Shown piece by piece: positions 25,535 to 34,235 of a stretch of 64,000 nt of DNA. The notes under the pieces are model-generated. The model saw only the letters and a list, made by a program, of their open reading frames with translations. It was not told where the DNA came from and did not search any database. Each line of letters starts with the position of its first letter. The first letter of the stretch is position 1. The DNA lies in contig NZ_BSTR01000018.1 in assembly GCF_030269645.1 (NCBI RefSeq), forward strand, positions 1-64,000, in the 5' to 3' direction. Source of the stretch: Actinokineospora sp. NBRC 105648 (GTDB taxonomy: Bacteria; Actinomycetota; Actinomycetes; Mycobacteriales; Pseudonocardiaceae). A program made the position numbers and the translations under genes.

Positions 25535-26085
25535 GTCCGGTCGCGCAGCGCGGTGAGCACCCGCGCGGTGATCTCGTCGACCTCGCCGACGGCGTCCACC
25601 GTGATGAGCGCGTCGCCGTAGTAGTCGAGCAGCGGCGCGGTCTCCGACCGGTAGACCTCCTGCCGGTGCCGGATGACCGACTCGCTGTCGTCGTCCCGGC
25701 CGCGGGCGAGCAGGCGCTCGACCACCAGTTCCTCGTCGATCTTGAACTCGACCACCGCGTCCAGCTTGGCGTCCGCGGCGCTGAGGATCTTGCCCAGCAC
25801 CTCGGCCTGCCCCACGTTGCGCGGGAAGCCGTCGAGCAGGAAGCCGTCGCGGGCGTCCGGTTCGTCGAGCCGCACGCGCACCATCTCGTTGGTCACCTCG
25901 TCCGGGACCAGCTGTCCCGAGTCGAGGTAGCGCTTGACGTCCTGGCCGAGCTCGGTGTTGTTCGCGATGTGCGCCCGGAAGAGGTCACCCGTGGAGATGT
26001 GCGGTACGCCGAGCTCGTGGCTCAACGCGGTCGCCTGGGTGCCCTTTCCCGCTCCGGGCGGGCCAACGAGAACAACACGCGTCAC
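25531..26085 (-). CDS. adk: Adenylate kinase, short form
   Basis: Catalyses ATP + AMP to 2 ADP. 184 residues. The P-loop ([10 protein letters not shown]), NMP-binding segment ([17 protein letters not shown]) and DGFPRN are present. [16 protein letters not shown] passes directly through the LID position, so the insert and zinc cysteines of long bacterial Adk are absent, as in many actinobacteria. Its GTG start overlaps the secY stop (GTGA) and its own stop overlaps map, so secY, adk and map are translationally coupled. Confidence 0.97.
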   Translation of the reverse strand: MTRVVLVGPPGAGKGTQATALSHELGVPHISTGDLFRAHIANNTELGQDVKRYLDSGQLVPDEVTNEMVRVRLDEPDARDGFLLDGFPRNVGQAEVLGKILSAADAKLDAVVEFKIDEELVVERLLARGRDDDSESVIRHRQEVYRSETAPLLDYYGDALITVDAVGEVDEITARVLTALRDRT

Positions 26086-27383
26086 TTGAGGAACCCTTCG
26101 TAGTTGCGCTGCATCAGCTGGCTCTCGATCTGCTTCACCGTGTCCAGGCCGACGCCGACCATGATCAGCACCGCGGTGCCGCCGAACGGGAAGTTCTGGT
26201 TCTGGCCGGAACCGGTGACGTCGAGGAAGAAGTTCGGCAGCACAGCGATGATGCCGAGGTAGATGGAGCCGGGCAGGGTGATCCGGCTCAGCACGAAGCT
26301 CAGGTACTCGGACGTGGGCCGACCCGGTCGGATGCCCGGGATGAACCCGCCGAACTTGCGCATCTCGTCAGCGCGCTCGTTCACGTTGAACGTGATCGTG
26401 ATGTAGAAGTACGTGAAGAAGATGATCAGTGCGAAGTAGACCGTGATGTGCACCCAGTCGGACTGGCTCACGATGTGGTTGGCGATGAACTGCTGCCACC
26501 ACGAGTTGTCCTGGCCGACCAGGCGCGAGATCAGGTCCGGCAGGTAGAGCAGCGACGAGGCGAAGATGACCGGGATGACGCCCGCCTGGTTCACCTTGAG
26601 CGGCAGGTAGGTCGAGGTGCCGCCGTACATCCGGCGCCCGATCATGCGCTTGGCGTACTGCACCGGGATCCGGCGCTGGCCCTGCTCGACGAACACGACG
26701 CTGGCGATGATGACCAGGCCGAAGACGCAGACCACGGTGAACACCAGGCCGCCCTGGCCGGAGAGGATGTTGGCGCCCTCGGCCGGGATCCGGGCGGCGA
26801 TGTTGACGAACATCAGCAGCGACATGCCGTTGCCGATACCGCGCTCGGTGATCAGCTCGCCGAACCACATGATCATCGCGGTACCCGCGGTCATCGTGAT
26901 CACCACGACGGCCAGGGTGAACACGGTGCTGTTCGGGATGATGTCGTCCGGGCAGTTGGCGAAGAGCTGCTTGCGGTCGGCCATCGCCACGATGCCGGTC
27001 GCCTGCAGGATCGCCAGGGCGATGGTCAGGTAGCGGGTGTACTGCGTGAGCTTGCCCTGACCGGCCTGACCCTCCTTCTTGAGCTGCTCGAAGCGCGGGA
27101 TGACCACCGTCAGGAGCTGGATGATGATGCTCGCGGTGATGTAGGGCATGATCCCCAGCGCGAAAACGGACAGCTGCAGCAGGGCACCGCCGCTGAACAG
27201 GTTCAGCAGGCCGTAGATGCCCGAGCTGTCAACGCTCTCGATGCACTTCTGCACGTTGGGGTAGGAGACACCCGGTGACGGAAGCGTTGCACCCACGCGA
27301 TAGATCGCGATGATCCCGAGTGTGAACAGGATCTTGCGGCGCAGGTCCGGCGTCGCGAGAGCCGAGCGGAAGGCGCTGAGCAC
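26082..27383 (-). CDS. secY: Protein translocase subunit SecY
   Basis: Channel subunit of the Sec translocon. From GTG 27383, preceded by GAGGAGG at eight bases, the protein is 433 residues with about ten transmembrane segments. Conserved features include [20 protein letters not shown], the plug-proximal SSGIYGLLN region and [13 protein letters not shown]. Frame-open sequence upstream of 27383 is proline/arginine-rich leader and not coding. It is detached from rplO by a LysE gene and repeats, unlike the usual spc operon, and its leader holds two strong hairpins. Confidence 0.97.
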   Translation of the reverse strand: MLSAFRSALATPDLRRKILFTLGIIAIYRVGATLPSPGVSYPNVQKCIESVDSSGIYGLLNLFSGGALLQLSVFALGIMPYITASIIIQLLTVVIPRFEQLKKEGQAGQGKLTQYTRYLTIALAILQATGIVAMADRKQLFANCPDDIIPNSTVFTLAVVVITMTAGTAMIMWFGELITERGIGNGMSLLMFVNIAARIPAEGANILSGQGGLVFTVVCVFGLVIIASVVFVEQGQRRIPVQYAKRMIGRRMYGGTSTYLPLKVNQAGVIPVIFASSLLYLPDLISRLVGQDNSWWQQFIANHIVSQSDWVHITVYFALIIFFTYFYITITFNVNERADEMRKFGGFIPGIRPGRPTSEYLSFVLSRITLPGSIYLGIIAVLPNFFLDVTGSGQNQNFPFGGTAVLIMVGVGLDTVKQIESQLMQRNYEGFLK

Positions 27384-27402
27384 CGCAGGAACCTCCTCGG
27401 CG

Positions 27403-27425
27403 TCACCGGCACTCTGTGCCGGTGA
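27403..27425 (-). promoter_or_regulatory. Hairpin in the secY leader next to its ribosome-binding site
   Basis: TCACCGGCAC (27403-27412) pairs perfectly with GTGCCGGTGA (27416-27425) across a three-base loop. In the leftward transcript it ends about five bases before the secY GAGGAGG site, so folding could modulate ribosome access. Confidence 0.55.
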
Positions 27426-27489
27426 ACGGCTTAACCGGCTGGTCGCCGGCGGGTACAGGGCCCGGCCACCAGGTACTGGCAAGCCAGGA

Positions 27490-27518
27490 ACGCTTCGGGG
27501 GCCTATACCCCGAAGCGT
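27490..27518 (-). terminator. Hairpin between the LysE gene and secY
   Basis: An 11-bp perfect stem (27490-27500 with 27508-27518) and a 7-base loop. Read leftward it lies 72 bases past the LysE stop and 107 bases before the secY start. TTCC follows, but there is no strong U run. It is probably the LysE terminator, or an attenuator for secY. Confidence 0.55.
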
Positions 27519-27590
27519 GCTCTCGACTCTAACAGCACCACCAGCGCGTCCAGCACCCCGTGGGTCCTACAACCTGGTCACCGAACCGCC

Positions 27591-28217
27591 TCAGCGGGGT
27601 GACGTGGCCAACAGGGCCGCCAGGCCCAACAGGACGACGCCGGTACCGCGGTCGATCCGGCGGTGCGCCCGCCCGCTCATCCGCACCACCCGCACCACGG
27701 CGCCGATCCCGACGTAGATGCTGCCCGCGGCCAACTCCGCGACCAGGTACACCGCGCCGAGCAGGAGCACCTGCCCGGCGACCGCGCCGCGACCGGGGTC
27801 GACGAACTGCGGGACGAACGCGGTGAAGATCAGCACGGCCTTGGGGTTGGTGACCGCGACCAGGAACTCCTTGCGCGCCAGGGCGAGCAGCGTCGGCGCC
27901 GGGGTCAGGTCCAGGTCGGCCTCGGGGGCGGGGCCCGCGCGGAAGCTGGTGTAGAGGATGCGGCCGCCGAGCCAGAGCAGGTAGGCGACACCGACCCACT
28001 TGATCACGGTGAGCGCGGTCTCGGAGGCGGCCAAGAGGCTGCCGAGACCGGCGGCCACGGCCGCGATGAGCAGGGCGAACCCGGTGAGCCTGCCGAAGAG
28101 GGCGGCGACACCGCGGGCGGTCCCGTAGCGCATGCCGTGGTGCATGCCGAGCAGGTTGTTGGCGCCCGGGGTCATAGCGACCAGGAACGCGGCACCGAGG
28201 AAGACGAGCAGCCACAT
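27591..28217 (-). CDS. LysE/RhtB-family amino-acid exporter
   Basis: 208 residues, about six transmembrane segments. The family signature is at the start (FLGAAFLVAMTPGANNLLG) and in the middle (VAYLLWLGGRILYTSF; FLVAVTNPKAVLIFTAFVPQF). Substrate cannot be predicted: lysine, threonine, homoserine or others are possible. ATG 28217 is preferred over 28235 because AGGA lies nine bases upstream and most family members begin at this helix. It occupies the position between rplO and secY where the spc operon is normally continuous, so it looks like an insertion. Confidence 0.9.
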   Translation of the reverse strand: MWLLVFLGAAFLVAMTPGANNLLGMHHGMRYGTARGVAALFGRLTGFALLIAAVAAGLGSLLAASETALTVIKWVGVAYLLWLGGRILYTSFRAGPAPEADLDLTPAPTLLALARKEFLVAVTNPKAVLIFTAFVPQFVDPGRGAVAGQVLLLGAVYLVAELAAGSIYVGIGAVVRVVRMSGRAHRRIDRGTGVVLLGLAALLATSPR

Positions 28218-28373
28218 GGCCGCTAGTCCTATCATCCGATGGGTGCTGGTTCTAAGGGGTTAACCGGGAAATCACCAGTTGTGCTTGTGGCTTGGGCGGC
28301 GTTTGGCGCTGCGGCCCTGGGGCGTGGTCGGGCTGTGGCGCTGTGTTGCCCTGGTTGGGTCTAGCGGCCCTGG

Positions 28374-28465
28374 GTTGCCCGGGTTAGAAGCGGGGGCTCG
28401 ATCTAGGAGTCGCCTTGGTGTTGCCGTCTTCGTTGCCCGGGTTAGAAGCGGGGCTCGATCTAGTG
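28374..28465. repeat. Direct repeat containing the left end of element B
   Basis: GTTGCCCGGGTTAGAAGCGG plus CTCGATCTAG occurs from 28374 and again from 28432, a 58-bp period. The second copy continues into element B; the first is a truncated left arm. This looks like a partial tandem duplication of the element's left boundary. Confidence 0.7.
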
Positions 28466-28591
28466 AACTCACTTCGTGTGGGGCCCCTAGAGCACCGCGG
28501 TGGTGAAAAAAGGGCGGGTGAAGGGCATCCCCACCACACGGCAAGTTTAGCGGTGCTCTCCCCCCACACGAAGCGAGTCCACTAGATCGAG
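28454..28591. repeat. Structured repeat element, copy B (candidate ncRNA or hairpin mobile element)
   Basis: Same architecture as copy A. Outer arms 28454-28483 and 28562-28591 pair at about 28 of 30 positions. The inner helix AGAGCACCGC/GCGGTGCTCT (28489-28498 with 28550-28559) is perfect here, whereas A has two mismatches. The apical hairpin is GTGGTG/CACCAC (28500-28505 with 28532-28537). GGGGCCCCTAG and GCAAGTTTA (28541-28549) are conserved. It lies between rplO and the LysE gene, 237 bases upstream of the LysE start. The 49 bases to its right match copy A exactly. Confidence 0.85.
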
Positions 28592-28615
28592 CATCCGTAG
28601 CGGGACTTGCGTTCC

Positions 28616-28700
28616 AGCGGGGTCGGCCTCACCGCTGCGGAACCAGCGTGGTCCGCCTTCGGCAGCGGTACCAGCGGGGGTCGGCCTTCACTCGCCTTCC
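28616..28700. repeat. Short repeat run following element B
   Basis: One intact 25-base core (28616-28640), identical to the unit in the 159-357 array, followed by two degraded units beginning CCAGCGTGG and CCAGCGGGG. It shows that the core repeat accompanies the structured element at two loci. Confidence 0.7.
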
Positions 28701-28706
28701 AGGGGG

Positions 28707-28870
28707 GGAAACGTTTTCGTTCGTCTCTTCCTCTTTCTGACTCTTCTCTGTCTTCCTCCCCTCGCCCTCTCCCTCTGGTCCTCTCCCTCTGGCTCTCTCC
28801 CTCTGGCCCTCTTTCTCCCCCTCTCCTCCTTCCTCTCCCCTCTTCCTCCCTTCCTCCTCACTTCTCCCGC
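28707..28870. repeat. Polypyrimidine (polypurine) tract
   Basis: About 165 bases of the plus strand are almost entirely C and T, with a 14-base unit based on CTCTCCCTCTGG repeated three times around 28765-28806. No gene has coding signal here: the Glu/Arg/Lys-rich frame on the minus strand is a composition artefact. The tract could adopt H-DNA, and any leftward read-through from rplO would give a purine-rich RNA. Confidence 0.8.
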
Positions 28871-28896
28871 TCGCCGCCTGGGCTTCCTGGAACGCG

Positions 28897-28931
28897 CCGA
28901 GGCCGGGCACGCTGTGCGTGCCCGGCCTCGG
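28897..28931 (-). terminator. Terminator after rplO
   Basis: A perfect 15-bp stem (28897-28911 with 28917-28931), five-base loop, 18 bases past the rplO stop. There is no U tract in the leftward direction. It appears to end the S10-spc transcript before the polypyrimidine tract. Confidence 0.75.
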
Positions 28932-28949
28932 TTTGTAGCTGTGCTGGGT

Positions 28950-29393
28950 CTAGACCTTCGTGGCGGTGCCGCCCGCCGCGGTGAGCTTTTCGGCCGCGCT
29001 GGCCGAGAACTTGTCCGCGGTGATGTCGAGCTTGACGCCGTTGAGGTCGCCGTTGCCCAGGACCTTGACCAGGGAGCCCTTGCGGACCAGCCCGGCGTGG
29101 ACCAGGTCGGCGATGCCCACGGTGCCGCCGTCGGGGAAGGCCGTGGCCACGTCGCCGACGTTGACGACCTGGTACTCGACCCGGAAGCGGTTCTTGAAGC
29201 CCTTGAGCTTCGGGAGCCGCATCTGGATCGGCATCTGGCCACCCTCGAAGCGCGCGGGGACGTTCTTGCGCGCCTTGGTGCCCTTGGTACCGCGACCGGC
29301 GGTCTTGCCCTTGGAGCCCTCACCGCGACCGACGCGGATCTTGTCGGTCTTGGCGCCGGGAGCCGGACGCAGGTGGTGGATCTTGATAGCCAT
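28950..29393 (-). CDS. rplO: 50S ribosomal protein L15
   Basis: Large-subunit assembly protein near the central region of 23S rRNA. 147 residues: [20 protein letters not shown] and the Gly-rich [15 protein letters not shown] segment, then [23 protein letters not shown] 29393 overlaps the rpmD stop by one base (TGATG), so the two are coupled. It is the last gene of the S10-spc run here; a strong hairpin follows instead of secY. Confidence 0.98.
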   Translation of the reverse strand: MAIKIHHLRPAPGAKTDKIRVGRGEGSKGKTAGRGTKGTKARKNVPARFEGGQMPIQMRLPKLKGFKNRFRVEYQVVNVGDVATAFPDGGTVGIADLVHAGLVRKGSLVKVLGNGDLNGVKLDITADKFSASAAEKLTAAGGTATKV

Positions 29394-29575
29394 CAGTCGA
29401 CCTCCTCGACGGTGACGAGGTGGCGGACGGTGTGGATCAGGCCGCGCACCTGGGGAGTGTCCTCGCGGACCGTGGTCTGCCGGATCTTGCGCAGGCCCAG
29501 GGTGCGGAGGGACTCACGGTGGTTGCGCTTGGTGCCGATGGAGCTCTTGACCTGGGTCACCTTGAGCTGAGCCAT
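29393..29575 (-). CDS. rpmD: 50S ribosomal protein L30
   Basis: 60 residues from ATG 29575: [20 protein letters not shown], then [20 protein letters not shown], then [16 protein letters not shown]. Complete single-domain L30 with the ferredoxin-like fold sequence pattern. It starts two bases after the rpsE stop and overlaps rplO, so rpsE, rpmD and rplO form a coupled triplet. Confidence 0.97.
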   Translation of the reverse strand: MAQLKVTQVKSSIGTKRNHRESLRTLGLRKIRQTTVREDTPQVRGLIHTVRHLVTVEEVD

Positions 29576-29577
29576 GG

Positions 29578-30246
29578 TCACGCCCCCGATCCGGCCGTCT
29601 GCGCCGCCGCACGGGCGCGCAGCATGCCCGCGGGAGCGACATCCTCCAGCGGCAGGCCGCGGCGGGCCGCGACCTCCTCCGGGCGCTGCAGGCCGCGCAG
29701 GGCGGCCATGGTCGCGTGCACGATGTTGATCGCGTTGTCGGAGCCGAGCGACTTCGACAGCACGTCGTGCACGCCCGCGCACTCCAGCACCGCGCGGACC
29801 GGACCACCGGCGATGACGCCGGTACCGGCGCTTGCCGGGCGGAGCAGCACGACGCCCGCGGCCTTCTCACCCTGGATCGGGTGCGGGATGGTGCCGCCGA
29901 TGCGCGGGACGCGGAAGAAGTTCTTCTTCGCCTCCTCGACGCCCTTGGCGATCGCGGCGGGCACCTCCTTGGCCTTGCCGTAGCCGACACCGACCATGCC
30001 GTCGCCGTCGCCGACGACCACCAGGGCGGTGAAGCTGAAGCGACGACCGCCCTTCACGACCTTGGCGACGCGGTTGATCGCCACGACGCGCTCGAGGTGC
30101 GGGGTCTTCTCGGCGGGGGCGCCACGGCCACCGCCGTCCCGGCGATCCCTGCGGTCACGACGCTCACCGCGGTCGTTGCCGCCACTGCCACCCTGACCGC
30201 CGCCCGGGCCGCCCTGGCCGCCGAACTGCCGCGTACGTCCCGGCAT
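29578..30246 (-). CDS. rpsE: 30S ribosomal protein S5
   Basis: 30S body protein involved in decoding accuracy. 222 residues from ATG 30246; the longer open frame to 30438 is antisense-like leader. It begins with a ~50-residue disordered Gly/Arg/Asp-rich extension ([24 protein letters not shown]), then the S5 domain ([19 protein letters not shown]) and C-terminal domain ([20 protein letters not shown]). The extension is typical of actinobacteria, though glycine-rich here. Confidence 0.97.
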   Translation of the reverse strand: MPGRTRQFGGQGGPGGGQGGSGGNDRGERRDRRDRRDGGGRGAPAEKTPHLERVVAINRVAKVVKGGRRFSFTALVVVGDGDGMVGVGYGKAKEVPAAIAKGVEEAKKNFFRVPRIGGTIPHPIQGEKAAGVVLLRPASAGTGVIAGGPVRAVLECAGVHDVLSKSLGSDNAINIVHATMAALRGLQRPEEVAARRGLPLEDVAPAGMLRARAAAQTAGSGA

Positions 30247-30274
30247 CAGGCGTTCCTTCCCTTGTTGCTCTTCA

Positions 30275-30676
30275 TCAGAACTCCAGCCCCGCTTCGCGGG
30301 CCGAGTCGGCCAGCGAGGCGATCCGGCCGGTGTACTTGTTGCCGCCCCGGTCGAAGACGACCTTGGCGATCCCGGCGTCCTTGGCCCGACCAGCGAGCAG
30401 GGCACCGACCTTGGCCGCGCGGGCCTTCTTGTCGCCATCGACCGCGCGCACGTCCGCCTCGAGGCTGGACGCGCTCGCGAGGGTGTGGCCCGCCAGGTCG
30501 TCGATGATCTGCGCGGTGATGTGCCGCGCGGACCTGTGCACGACCAGGCGCGGGCGCTCCGTGGTTCCGCTGACCTTCTTGCGGAGCCGGAAGTGCCTGC
30601 GGGTCTTGGAGACGCGCCGGGCGGTGGAGATGTCCTTGCCCACCGGCTTGCGCTTGGTGACAGTCGCTTCGCTCAT
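30275..30676 (-). CDS. rplR: 50S ribosomal protein L18
   Basis: Binds 5S rRNA with L5 and L25. 133 residues from ATG 30676; GTG 30682, which overlaps the rplF stop (GTGA), is an alternative start two codons earlier. Conserved segments are [24 protein letters not shown]-like [17 protein letters not shown] and AREAGLEF at the C-terminus. It lies between rplF and rpsE. Confidence 0.97.
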   Translation of the reverse strand: MSEATVTKRKPVGKDISTARRVSKTRRHFRLRKKVSGTTERPRLVVHRSARHITAQIIDDLAGHTLASASSLEADVRAVDGDKKARAAKVGALLAGRAKDAGIAKVVFDRGGNKYTGRIASLADSAREAGLEF

Positions 30677-30678
30677 GA

Positions 30679-31218
30679 TCACTTACCCGTCTTTCCGACC
30701 TTGCGGCGGATCTTCTCGCCCGCGTACCGCACGCCCTTGCCCTTGTACGGGTCGGGCTTGCGCAGCTTGCGGATGTTGGCCGCGACCTCGCCGACCCGCT
30801 GCTTGTCGATGCCCGAGACGGAGAACTTGGTGGGGCTCTCCACCGCGAAGGTGATGCCTTCGGGAGCGGGAACCTTCACCGGGTGGCTGTAACCGAGCGC
30901 GAACTCCAGGTCCGAACCCTTGGCCACGACGCGGTAACCGACGCCGTGGATCTCCATCTTCTTCTCGTACCCGGCGGTGACGCCGACCACGACGTTGTTG
31001 ACCAGCGAGCGGGTCAGGCCGTGCAGGGCACGGTTCTGGCGCTCGTCGTTGGGCCGGGTGACCTCGAGCGTGCCGTCCTCGGCACGCGCGACGACGATCG
31101 GCTCGGCCACGGTGAGCGCGAGGGTGCCCTTGGGACCCTTCACGCTGACCTGCTGGCCCTCGATGGTGACGTCAACCCCGGCCGGGACGGGGATCGGAAG
31201 CCTTCCGATGCGAGACAT
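30679..31218 (-). CDS. rplF: 50S ribosomal protein L6
   Basis: Sits beside the factor-binding centre of the large subunit. 179 residues in two related domains: [20 protein letters not shown] then [14 protein letters not shown] at the front, and [39 protein letters not shown] in the second. Length is usual. It follows rpsH by 12 bases. Confidence 0.98.
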   Translation of the reverse strand: MSRIGRLPIPVPAGVDVTIEGQQVSVKGPKGTLALTVAEPIVVARAEDGTLEVTRPNDERQNRALHGLTRSLVNNVVVGVTAGYEKKMEIHGVGYRVVAKGSDLEFALGYSHPVKVPAPEGITFAVESPTKFSVSGIDKQRVGEVAANIRKLRKPDPYKGKGVRYAGEKIRRKVGKTGK

Positions 31219-31230
31219 TCGTTTTCCCCC

Positions 31231-31629
31231 TTACCAGACGTACGCGAGGACTTCGCCGCCCACGCCCTGCTTGCCCGCCTGGCGGTCGGTCAGCAGGCCA
31301 CCGGACGTGGAGATGATCGCCACGCCCAGGCCGCCGAGGACCTTCGGCAGGTTGGTCGACTTCGCGTAAACCCGCAGACCGGGCTTGGACACCCGGCGCA
31401 GACCCGCGATGCTGCGCTCGCGGTTCGGGCCGTACTTCAGCTCGACGACGAGGTTCTTGCCCTTCTCGCCGTCCTCATCGCGGTACCCCGCGATGTAGCC
31501 CTCACGCTGCAAGATCTCGGCGATGTTCGCCTTGAGCTTGCTGTGCGGCAGCACGACCTGGTCGTGGTATGCCGAGTTGGCATTGCGCAGACGGGTCAAG
31601 AAGTCTGCGATCGGGTCGGTCATCGTCAT
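31231..31629 (-). CDS. rpsH: 30S ribosomal protein S8
   Basis: Central-domain 16S rRNA binder and, in E. coli, the spc translational repressor. 132 residues: [20 protein letters not shown] at the start, [20 protein letters not shown] at the end. ATG 31629 and the next ATG two codons in are both possible starts. The 118-base gap to rpsN carries a tandem duplication of the rpsN end. Confidence 0.98.
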   Translation of the reverse strand: MTMTDPIADFLTRLRNANSAYHDQVVLPHSKLKANIAEILQREGYIAGYRDEDGEKGKNLVVELKYGPNRERSIAGLRRVSKPGLRVYAKSTNLPKVLGGLGVAIISTSGGLLTDRQAGKQGVGGEVLAYVW

Positions 31630-31729
31630 GGTGACCTGGCAACCTTTCTCACCGTGGTTCCCTCTCGGGCCTGCGGTGTTGCGATCCTCGCGGGCGGCGA
31701 GCGGACTCGCGCCGCGAGAGGGGGGTCTC

Positions 31730-31764
31730 GCTACCAGCCGGACTTGGCTACCAGCTGGACTTGG
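31730..31764. repeat. Tandem duplication of the rpsN 3' end
   Basis: The last codons and stop of rpsN (K-S-S-W-stop, minus strand ending at 31748) are followed two bases later by a second copy reading K-S-G-W-stop. The two 17-base repeats differ at one base. Confidence 0.75.
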
Positions 31765-31933
31765 TCACACCGGGCAGCTCGCCGCGGTGCGCCATCTGCC
31801 GCAGGCAGATCCGGCACAGGCCGAACTTGCGGAACACCGAGTGCGGACGACCGCAGCGGCTGCAGCGGGTGTAGGCACGCACGCCGAACTTGGGCTTGCG
31901 AGCGGCCTTGGCAACCAGCGCCTTCTTCGCCAT
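31748..31933 (-). CDS. rpsN: 30S ribosomal protein S14, type Z (zinc form)
   Basis: Short zinc-dependent S14 of the 30S head. 61 residues: [20 protein letters not shown], then two CxxC motifs, TRCSRCGRP and GLCRICLRQ, closing with [13 protein letters not shown]. The four cysteines make a zinc ribbon. It is three bases after rplE. A tandem duplicate of its last codons follows the stop. Confidence 0.97.
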   Translation of the reverse strand: MAKKALVAKAARKPKFGVRAYTRCSRCGRPHSVFRKFGLCRICLRQMAHRGELPGVTKSSW

Positions 31934-31936
31934 GGA

Positions 31937-32500
31937 TCAGTTCTCCTTGAACGGGAAGCCGAGGTGCTTGAGCAGCGCCCGACCTTCCACGTCGTTGATC
32001 GCGGTGGTCACGATGGTGATGTCCATGCCGCGCTGGCGGTCGATCGAGTCGGGGTCGATCTCGTGGAACATCGACTGCTCGTTGAGACCGAAGGTGTAGT
32101 TGCCGTTGCCGTCGAACTGCTTGCCCGACAGGCCGCGGAAGTCGCGGATACGCGGCAGCGCGATCGTCAGCAGGCGGTCGAGGAACTCCCACATGCGGTC
32201 GCCGCGCAGGGTGACCCGGGCGCCGATCGGCATGCCCTCGCGCAGCTTGAACTGCGCGATGGACTTGCGGGCCTTGCGGACCTCGGGCTTCTGACCGGTG
32301 ATGGTGGCCAGGTCGCGGACCGCGCCCTCGATCAGCTTGCCGTCGCGGGCGGCGTCGCCGACGCCCATGTTGACGACGACCTTCACCACGCCGGGGATCT
32401 GCATGATGTTGCTGTAGTCGAACTCGCCGCGCAGGGCGGTGACGATCTCGTCGCGGTACCGGGTCTTCAACCGCGGGACGATCTTCTCAGTGGTGGTCAT
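31937..32500 (-). CDS. rplE: 50S ribosomal protein L5
   Basis: Binds 5S rRNA and contacts the P-site tRNA. 187 residues, with [40 protein letters not shown] and [20 protein letters not shown] as family landmarks. It lies two bases after rplX and just before rpsN, the conserved order. Confidence 0.98.
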   Translation of the reverse strand: MTTTEKIVPRLKTRYRDEIVTALRGEFDYSNIMQIPGVVKVVVNMGVGDAARDGKLIEGAVRDLATITGQKPEVRKARKSIAQFKLREGMPIGARVTLRGDRMWEFLDRLLTIALPRIRDFRGLSGKQFDGNGNYTFGLNEQSMFHEIDPDSIDRQRGMDITIVTTAINDVEGRALLKHLGFPFKEN

Positions 32501-32502
32501 GA

Positions 32503-32820
32503 TCAGATCTCCTTCCCGTTACCGGCACCGCGAGCGATGCGGACCTTGCGGCCGTCCTCGTTGAACTTGTAGCCGACCCGGACCGCCTTGCCCTCCGACA
32601 CCAGCATCACGTTGCTGACGTGGATGGGGGCTTCCTGGGTCACGATGCCGCCGGACTGCGCGCCGCGCTGGGTCTGGGTGACCCGGGTGTGCTTCTTGAT
32701 CCGGTTGACGCCCTCGACCAGGACCTTGCTGGTGGTCGGGTAGGCCTGGATGACCTTGCCCTTCGCGCCCTTGTCCTTGCCGGAGATGACAACGACGGTG
32801 TCGCCCTTTTTGATCTTCAT
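32503..32820 (-). CDS. rplX: 50S ribosomal protein L24
   Basis: Early-assembly protein at the exit-tunnel end. 105 residues with the KOW motif ([20 protein letters not shown]) and [20 protein letters not shown]. The stop of rplN precedes its start by one base, so the pair is coupled. Confidence 0.98.
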   Translation of the reverse strand: MKIKKGDTVVVISGKDKGAKGKVIQAYPTTSKVLVEGVNRIKKHTRVTQTQRGAQSGGIVTQEAPIHVSNVMLVSEGKAVRVGYKFNEDGRKVRIARGAGNGKEI

Positions 32821-32821
32821 G

Positions 32822-33190
32822 TCAGAGCACCTCCGGCGCCAGCGAGATGATCTTCATGAACTTCTTGTCGCGCAGCTCGCGGCCCACCGGGCCGAAGATG
32901 CGGGTCCCGCGCGGCTCGCCCTCGTTCTTGATGAGGACGGCGGCGTTCTCGTCGAACCGGATGTACGAGCCGTCCGGGCGGCGACGCTCCTTGACGGTGC
33001 GGACGATGACGGCCTTGACCACGTCACCCTTCTTCACACCGGCACCTGGCATCGCGTCCTTGACGGTGGCGACGATGATGTCGCCGATACCCGCGTAGCG
33101 GCGACCGGAACCACCGAGAACACGGATGCAAAGGATTTCCTTCGCACCGGTGTTGTCGGCGACCCGGAGCCGCGACTCCTGCTGGATCAC
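32822..33190 (-). CDS. rplN: 50S ribosomal protein L14
   Basis: Forms intersubunit bridges at the 30S interface. 122 residues starting at [41 protein letters not shown] and [20 protein letters not shown]. It is separated from rpsQ by 76 bases that include an imperfect hairpin. Confidence 0.98.
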   Translation of the reverse strand: MIQQESRLRVADNTGAKEILCIRVLGGSGRRYAGIGDIIVATVKDAMPGAGVKKGDVVKAVIVRTVKERRRPDGSYIRFDENAAVLIKNEGEPRGTRIFGPVGRELRDKKFMKIISLAPEVL

Positions 33191-33266
33191 TGCTTACTCC
33201 CTGACCATTCTTGGCCTGCCAGATTTCCGACCTGACAGGCTCGGCCTTGCTCGTGGAACTACGGGT

Positions 33267-33563
33267 TTACTTGGCCTTCTCGAGGATCTCGACCAGGCGC
33301 CACCGCTTGGTGGCCGACAGCGGTCGGGTCTCCATGATCAGCACGCGGTCGCCGACACCGGCGGTGTTCGCCTCGTCGTGCGCCTTCACCTTGGTGGTGG
33401 AGCGCAGGACCTTCGCGTACCGCGGGTGCTTCTTGCGGTCCTCGAGGGCCACGACGATGGTCTTGTCCATCTTCTCGGACACGACCAGGCCCTCGCGGAC
33501 CTTGCGGTTGTTGCGGACCTCGGCGGCCGAGGCCTCGGTGGTCACGGTCTCGTTCTCACTCAT
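33267..33563 (-). CDS. rpsQ: 30S ribosomal protein S17
   Basis: Primary 16S rRNA binder with an OB fold. 98 residues. An acidic leader ([18 protein letters not shown]) precedes the core ([40 protein letters not shown]). The ATG overlaps the rpmC stop (ATGA). The leader makes it about 15 residues longer than the compact form. Confidence 0.97.
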   Translation of the reverse strand: MSENETVTTEASAAEVRNNRKVREGLVVSEKMDKTIVVALEDRKKHPRYAKVLRSTTKVKAHDEANTAGVGDRVLIMETRPLSATKRWRLVEILEKAK

Positions 33564-33811
33564 GCGGCACCTTCATTGCTCGTCCCGTCAGGGGACGCCG
33601 AGAGGCCGAGCTCGCGCTCGCGCATCACGGTGTAGATCCGGGCGATGTCGTGCCGCACGGTGCGCAGCCGACGGTTGTTGTCCAGCTGCCCGGTCGCCAT
33701 CTGGAAACGAAGGTTGAACAGCTCTTCCTTCGACTCCCGCAGACGCAGCACGAGCTCCTCTTCAGTGAGCTCACGCAGGTCGGAAGCGGTCCCCGCCCCT
33801 GTGCTGGCCAT
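33560..33811 (-). CDS. rpmC: 50S ribosomal protein L29
   Basis: Two-helix protein at the exit tunnel that contributes to the docking site for nascent-chain factors. 83 residues from ATG 33811: [40 protein letters not shown] and [18 protein letters not shown]. The start is one base after the rplP stop; its stop overlaps rpsQ. The C-terminal tail ([15 protein letters not shown]) is an extension. Confidence 0.97.
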   Translation of the reverse strand: MASTGAGTASDLRELTEEELVLRLRESKEELFNLRFQMATGQLDNNRRLRTVRHDIARIYTVMRERELGLSASPDGTSNEGAA

Positions 33812-33812
33812 C

Positions 33813-34232
33813 CTAGAAGTCACCACCCTCACGCGTGACGATCCGGCACTTCATCGGGAGCTTGTGGATCGCGCGGCGCAGTGCCTCGCGCGCGATCTGC
33901 TCGTTCGGGAAGCTCATCTCGAACATGACGCGACCCGGCTTGATGTTGGCCACCCAGTACTCCGGCGAGCCCTTGCCGGAACCCATGCGGGTCTCGGCGG
34001 GCTTCTTGGTGAGCGGGCGGTCCGGGAAGATGTTGATCCAGACCTTGCCGCCACGGCGGATGTGCCGGTTGATGGCGATACGGGCGGACTCGATCTGGCG
34101 GTTCGTCACGTAAGCGGGCTCGAGAGCCTGGATGCCGAACTCGCCGAAGGTGACCTTCGTGCCGCCCTTGGCAGCACCGGACCGCTTCGGGTGGTGCTGC
34201 TTGCGGTGCTTGACCCTGCGCGGGATGAGCAC
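33813..34232 (-). CDS. rplP: 50S ribosomal protein L16
   Basis: Supports the A-site tRNA elbow and 25S-state assembly. 139 residues from GTG 34232: [40 protein letters not shown] and [18 protein letters not shown]-type core. It sits in the conserved rpsC-rplP-rpmC order, three bases after the rpsC stop. Confidence 0.98.
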   Translation of the reverse strand: MLIPRRVKHRKQHHPKRSGAAKGGTKVTFGEFGIQALEPAYVTNRQIESARIAINRHIRRGGKVWINIFPDRPLTKKPAETRMGSGKGSPEYWVANIKPGRVMFEMSFPNEQIAREALRRAIHKLPMKCRIVTREGGDF

Positions 34233-34235
34233 TAC

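Noticed and set aside
28629-28910. 93-residue Glu/Arg/Lys-rich minus-strand ORF
   Set aside because: Composition of the polypurine strand gives an artificial charged protein with no ribosome-binding site or coding signal.
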